A stretch of DNA of 8,248 nucleotides, taken from NCBI GenBank assembly GCA_022843085.1, contig JALHOI010000105.1:1-8248 (forward strand), in the 5' to 3' direction. A program made the position numbers and the translations under genes. The notes below the pieces were generated by a model, which was not told the DNA's origin, did not search any database, and was given only the letters and a program-made list of their open reading frames with translations. Source of the stretch: Pseudobdellovibrionaceae bacterium (GTDB taxonomy: Bacteria; Bdellovibrionota; Bdellovibrionia; Bdellovibrionales; JAMPXM01). This document shows positions 6,710 to 8,248 of this stretch, piece by piece (the first letter of the stretch is position 1; the number at the start of each line of letters is the position of its first letter).

Positions 6710-7678
6710 TCAGACTCCAGGTTCGATGGAACCGAAATCTTCGACCCGCAGACCAAGCTGGCGGGCGCGAAGAGGCCGTATGAGGTGCTCGAACGCTGAC
6801 ATAAGTTCGAGCTGATCTTTCTCCCAAAGATCTTGCGACCAACGATCTGAAACCTTTTGGTCATCGAAAGGGCACGGGAACTCGGGCCAAGGCTCAATCC
6901 CATCTAAAAACATTTGCGTCGTTTCGCGAAGCCCTTGGTTAAAAACTCGCTTTTCTTCGACCGATGATCCGGCCAAAAATTCGTTCATGTCGCGATCAAT
7001 GTAAACGCCTGCAAGCCCCGCCGGACCCTTCAGAAGTCCCGTCGGAAGCTCCATAATAGAAAAGTGACCTCTTGCAAGTCCGTGCAGCTGGCGAAGGAGA
7101 GCACCGTGCGCCTTGAACACGCGAGGCGCCGTTTTGAAACCCGCATTTCGTTCACTGGTGTCGTGCGACTGCACTTCAAGTCGCCACGAGCGGGGCATTT
7201 CACGAACGACCCAATCGAATACGCGCTCGGGTCCGACACCCGCGCGGTTACAAGGCGGCTTTAGCATTTTCAAGAGCGCCGACTCGACAGCTGTTGCTTT
7301 GGGCTCTGACTCCGTGCGTTCGAAGCCAATGTGTTCGGTTCCGAGTAAAACCCGCACGAGGCGACCAGGAAGATTTTCTGGCTTCAAACTTCGGTAGCTA
7401 GTGAGCCGTTGCTTTAAGTTTTTACTCTTACCCACGTACAGAAGACGACCACGTCCGTCGAGCATCCAGTAAACTCCGGGATGTTTGGGCAAAGTCTTGA
7501 AAAAGTCTGCGCCCAGCCGCGCGTTCAGGGGATTTTCAAGTTTGAAAAGTCGCATTTGGGAGTCGGCCAAATTCGGGGCCAGATGCGGGGCCAGACTTGT
7601 GCCCGAGTCTTTCGGTTGAAATGTCGCTTCTGTCGAGACGCTTAAAATTTTCTTGTCGATGGTGTCGGCTGTGTTCAT
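6710..7678 (-). CDS. Free-standing GIY-YIG nuclease with an unrecognised C-terminal half
   Basis: From ATG at 7678 the product has 322 residues. A GIY-YIG domain lies at about 60-145: GVYWML (68-73) and LLYVGKSKNLKQRL (79-92) form the paired signature with the conserved arginine at 91, and VESALLKMLKPPCN (131-144) supplies the metal-binding catalytic Glu132 and terminal Asn144. This is the layout of the UvrC N-terminal nuclease and of Cho, which cut DNA 3' of lesions during nucleotide excision repair. The UvrB-binding, RNase H-like and helix-hairpin-helix regions of UvrC are absent. Residues about 150-322 match nothing I recognise. The first 40 residues are polar with a short repeat and are probably disordered. 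The frame opens further upstream to a TTG at 7759, but that extension is a low-complexity reading of a repeat that fits the opposite strand better. Met69 of that longer frame (7555) is another possible start. Its TGA is 14 bases before the CDF start. Confidence 0.82.
   Translation of the reverse strand: MNTADTIDKKILSVSTEATFQPKDSGTSLAPHLAPNLADSQMRLFKLENPLNARLGADFFKTLPKHPGVYWMLDGRGRLLYVGKSKNLKQRLTSYRSLKPENLPGRLVRVLLGTEHIGFERTESEPKATAVESALLKMLKPPCNRAGVGPERVFDWVVREMPRSWRLEVQSHDTSERNAGFKTAPRVFKAHGALLRQLHGLARGHFSIMELPTGLLKGPAGLAGVYIDRDMNEFLAGSSVEEKRVFNQGLRETTQMFLDGIEPWPEFPCPFDDQKVSDRWSQDLWEKDQLELMSAFEHLIRPLRARQLGLRVEDFGSIEPGV
7575..7598 (-). repeat. 12-bp tandem duplication in the nuclease N-terminus
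   Basis: GGGGCCAG occurs at 7575-7582 and 7587-7594, exactly 12 bases apart, with similar flanks. On the coding strand it encodes a repeated LAPxLAPx tetrapeptide in the disordered N-terminal tail of the GIY-YIG protein. Confidence 0.55.
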
Positions 7679-7706
7679 TCGATCGAAAGCGTGGCACGAA
7701 GTAAGT

Positions 7707-8248
7707 ATGCCGTCATCCGTAAATAGTGACCAAAATAGTGACCCAACAAGTGATCCCAAAAGTGATCAACGGCCGTCAGCGGATTTGTCGGTGCCCAGTC
7801 TGCCGGACCTGAGTTTACCAGTGCTCAATTTGGTCGACGGAGTTTTCCGTGGGAGCTCCTCGAACCTTTTTTTCTCGCACCATTCACCGCGTGAAGGCAC
7901 ACCCGCCGTCGATGTTCCGAAATCAGATCTGATGGATGTGGTCAACGTGATTCAGGCCATGAACAAGGCGCAGGCTGTGTGGGCCAAACAAACTCGCGAG
8001 GAACGCGACCTCCAGATTCGAAATTTTCTATCGTCGCTCGCCCTCGACATTGAGAGTGGGCGGTCCATTCTTGCTCAAACTTTAGCTCTCGATATTGGAA
8101 TGCCTGTTGAGCGCGCCAACACGCGTTCAGTGTCGGCTTCGATCGAGACACTTTCGCGAACTCTTGAGGTCTTCGAGGCCGCAAGCCGACCTGGGCAGGC
8201 GCGGTATCCCTCGGCTGGCAATTCGGCTTTATTCATGGGCTGGACCGA
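7707..8248 (+). CDS. Aldehyde dehydrogenase-like protein, N-terminal part only (cut by right edge)
   Basis: The frame is open from ATG at 7707 to the window end, 180 complete codons. Residues about 56-180 resemble the start of the NAD(P)-dependent aldehyde dehydrogenase superfamily: a SPREG turn (60-64) in the place of the usual NPATG, an Ala/Gln-rich helix with KAQAVWAKQTREERDLQIRN (split 87-94 and 95-106), then LALDIGMPVERA (126-137) in the place of the LEMGKPxxEA segment. The cofactor site and catalytic Cys/Glu lie beyond the edge, so activity cannot be judged. The 55 residues before the domain are unusual: four SDxx repeats (7-22) then a Leu/Pro-rich stretch. A GTG at 7791 would drop the repeats and give a more normal N-terminus; neither start has a strong Shine-Dalgarno. 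An in-frame ATG at 7659 also exists but overlaps the nuclease start. The ATG at 7707 leaves only 28 bases between the two divergent start codons. Confidence 0.7.
   Translation, partial: MPSSVNSDQNSDPTSDPKSDQRPSADLSVPSLPDLSLPVLNLVDGVFRGSSSNLFFSHHSPREGTPAVDVPKSDLMDVVNVIQAMNKAQAVWAKQTREERDLQIRNFLSSLALDIESGRSILAQTLALDIGMPVERANTRSVSASIETLSRTLEVFEAASRPGQARYPSAGNSALFMGWT
7725..7772 (+). repeat. Four-copy 12-bp direct repeat at the divergent nuclease/aldehyde dehydrogenase junction
   Basis: AGTGACC (7725-7731), AGTGACC (7737-7743), AGTGATC (7749-7755) and AGTGATC (7761-7767) start exactly every 12 bases, with A/C-rich spacers. In the plus-strand aldehyde dehydrogenase frame they encode SDQN, SDPT, SDPK and SDQR, and the only change inside the conserved part (GAC to GAT) is synonymous for Asp. 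Read as non-coding DNA, the same array would sit in the promoter region of the nuclease gene, like an operator array. Both readings are open. Confidence 0.8.

Noticed and set aside
7679..7759. Extended N-terminus of the GIY-YIG protein from TTG at 7759
   Set aside because: The extra 27 residues are a low-complexity reading (GSLVGSLFWSLF) of the 12-base repeat that makes better sense on the opposite strand or as a regulatory array, and there is no Shine-Dalgarno.
7942..8184. An 80-codon minus-strand frame inside the aldehyde dehydrogenase-like gene
   Set aside because: The plus-strand frame has clear family resemblance through the same bases; the minus frame is a shadow.

Overview
The window looks like ordinary chromosomal sequence of a mid-GC, diderm, predatory-type deltaproteobacterial relative, most likely Bdellovibrionota. 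This placement is an inference from gene style: a lipoprotein signal ending in FQNC, a von Willebrand A lipoprotein with a DNSGSM metal site, and a GAF protein whose visible end reads like the junction to an HD-GYP domain. No rRNA, tRNA, CRISPR array, insertion sequence, phage gene or integration site was seen. The window is densely coding, with seven genes I accept as real; two of them run off the edges.

Layout, left to right. The minus strand carries a GAF-domain sensor protein, cut by the left edge, directly behind a 535-residue OppA-like peptide-binding protein; the two are 33 bases apart and probably share a transcript. Across a 104-base divergent region, a small lipoprotein of unknown function runs on the plus strand. 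Its 3' end overlaps, tail to tail, the end of a minus-strand PotD-like solute-binding protein. Upstream of that, in the same direction, is a vWA-domain lipoprotein with a strong ribosome binding site. A 323-base stretch without a convincing gene follows. Then comes a minus-strand pair: a free-standing GIY-YIG nuclease followed by a His-rich CDF zinc exporter, 14 bases apart. The right edge holds the start of a plus-strand aldehyde dehydrogenase-like gene, divergent from the nuclease.

No pathway ties the genes together. Two substrate-binding proteins lie within 3.5 kb of each other, yet no ABC permease or ATPase is visible, so they would have to use transporters encoded elsewhere or act as sensors or adaptors. 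The vWA protein and the small lipoprotein suggest a cell-envelope theme.

The most unusual sequence-level feature is a set of short tandem repeats with an exact 12-bp period, each encoding a tetrapeptide repeat in a disordered tail of a different gene. They sit in the aldehyde dehydrogenase N-terminus (four SDxx copies), the CDF N-terminus (HDHA), the nuclease N-terminus and the PotD-like C-terminus. I did not find a convincing new multi-gene system.
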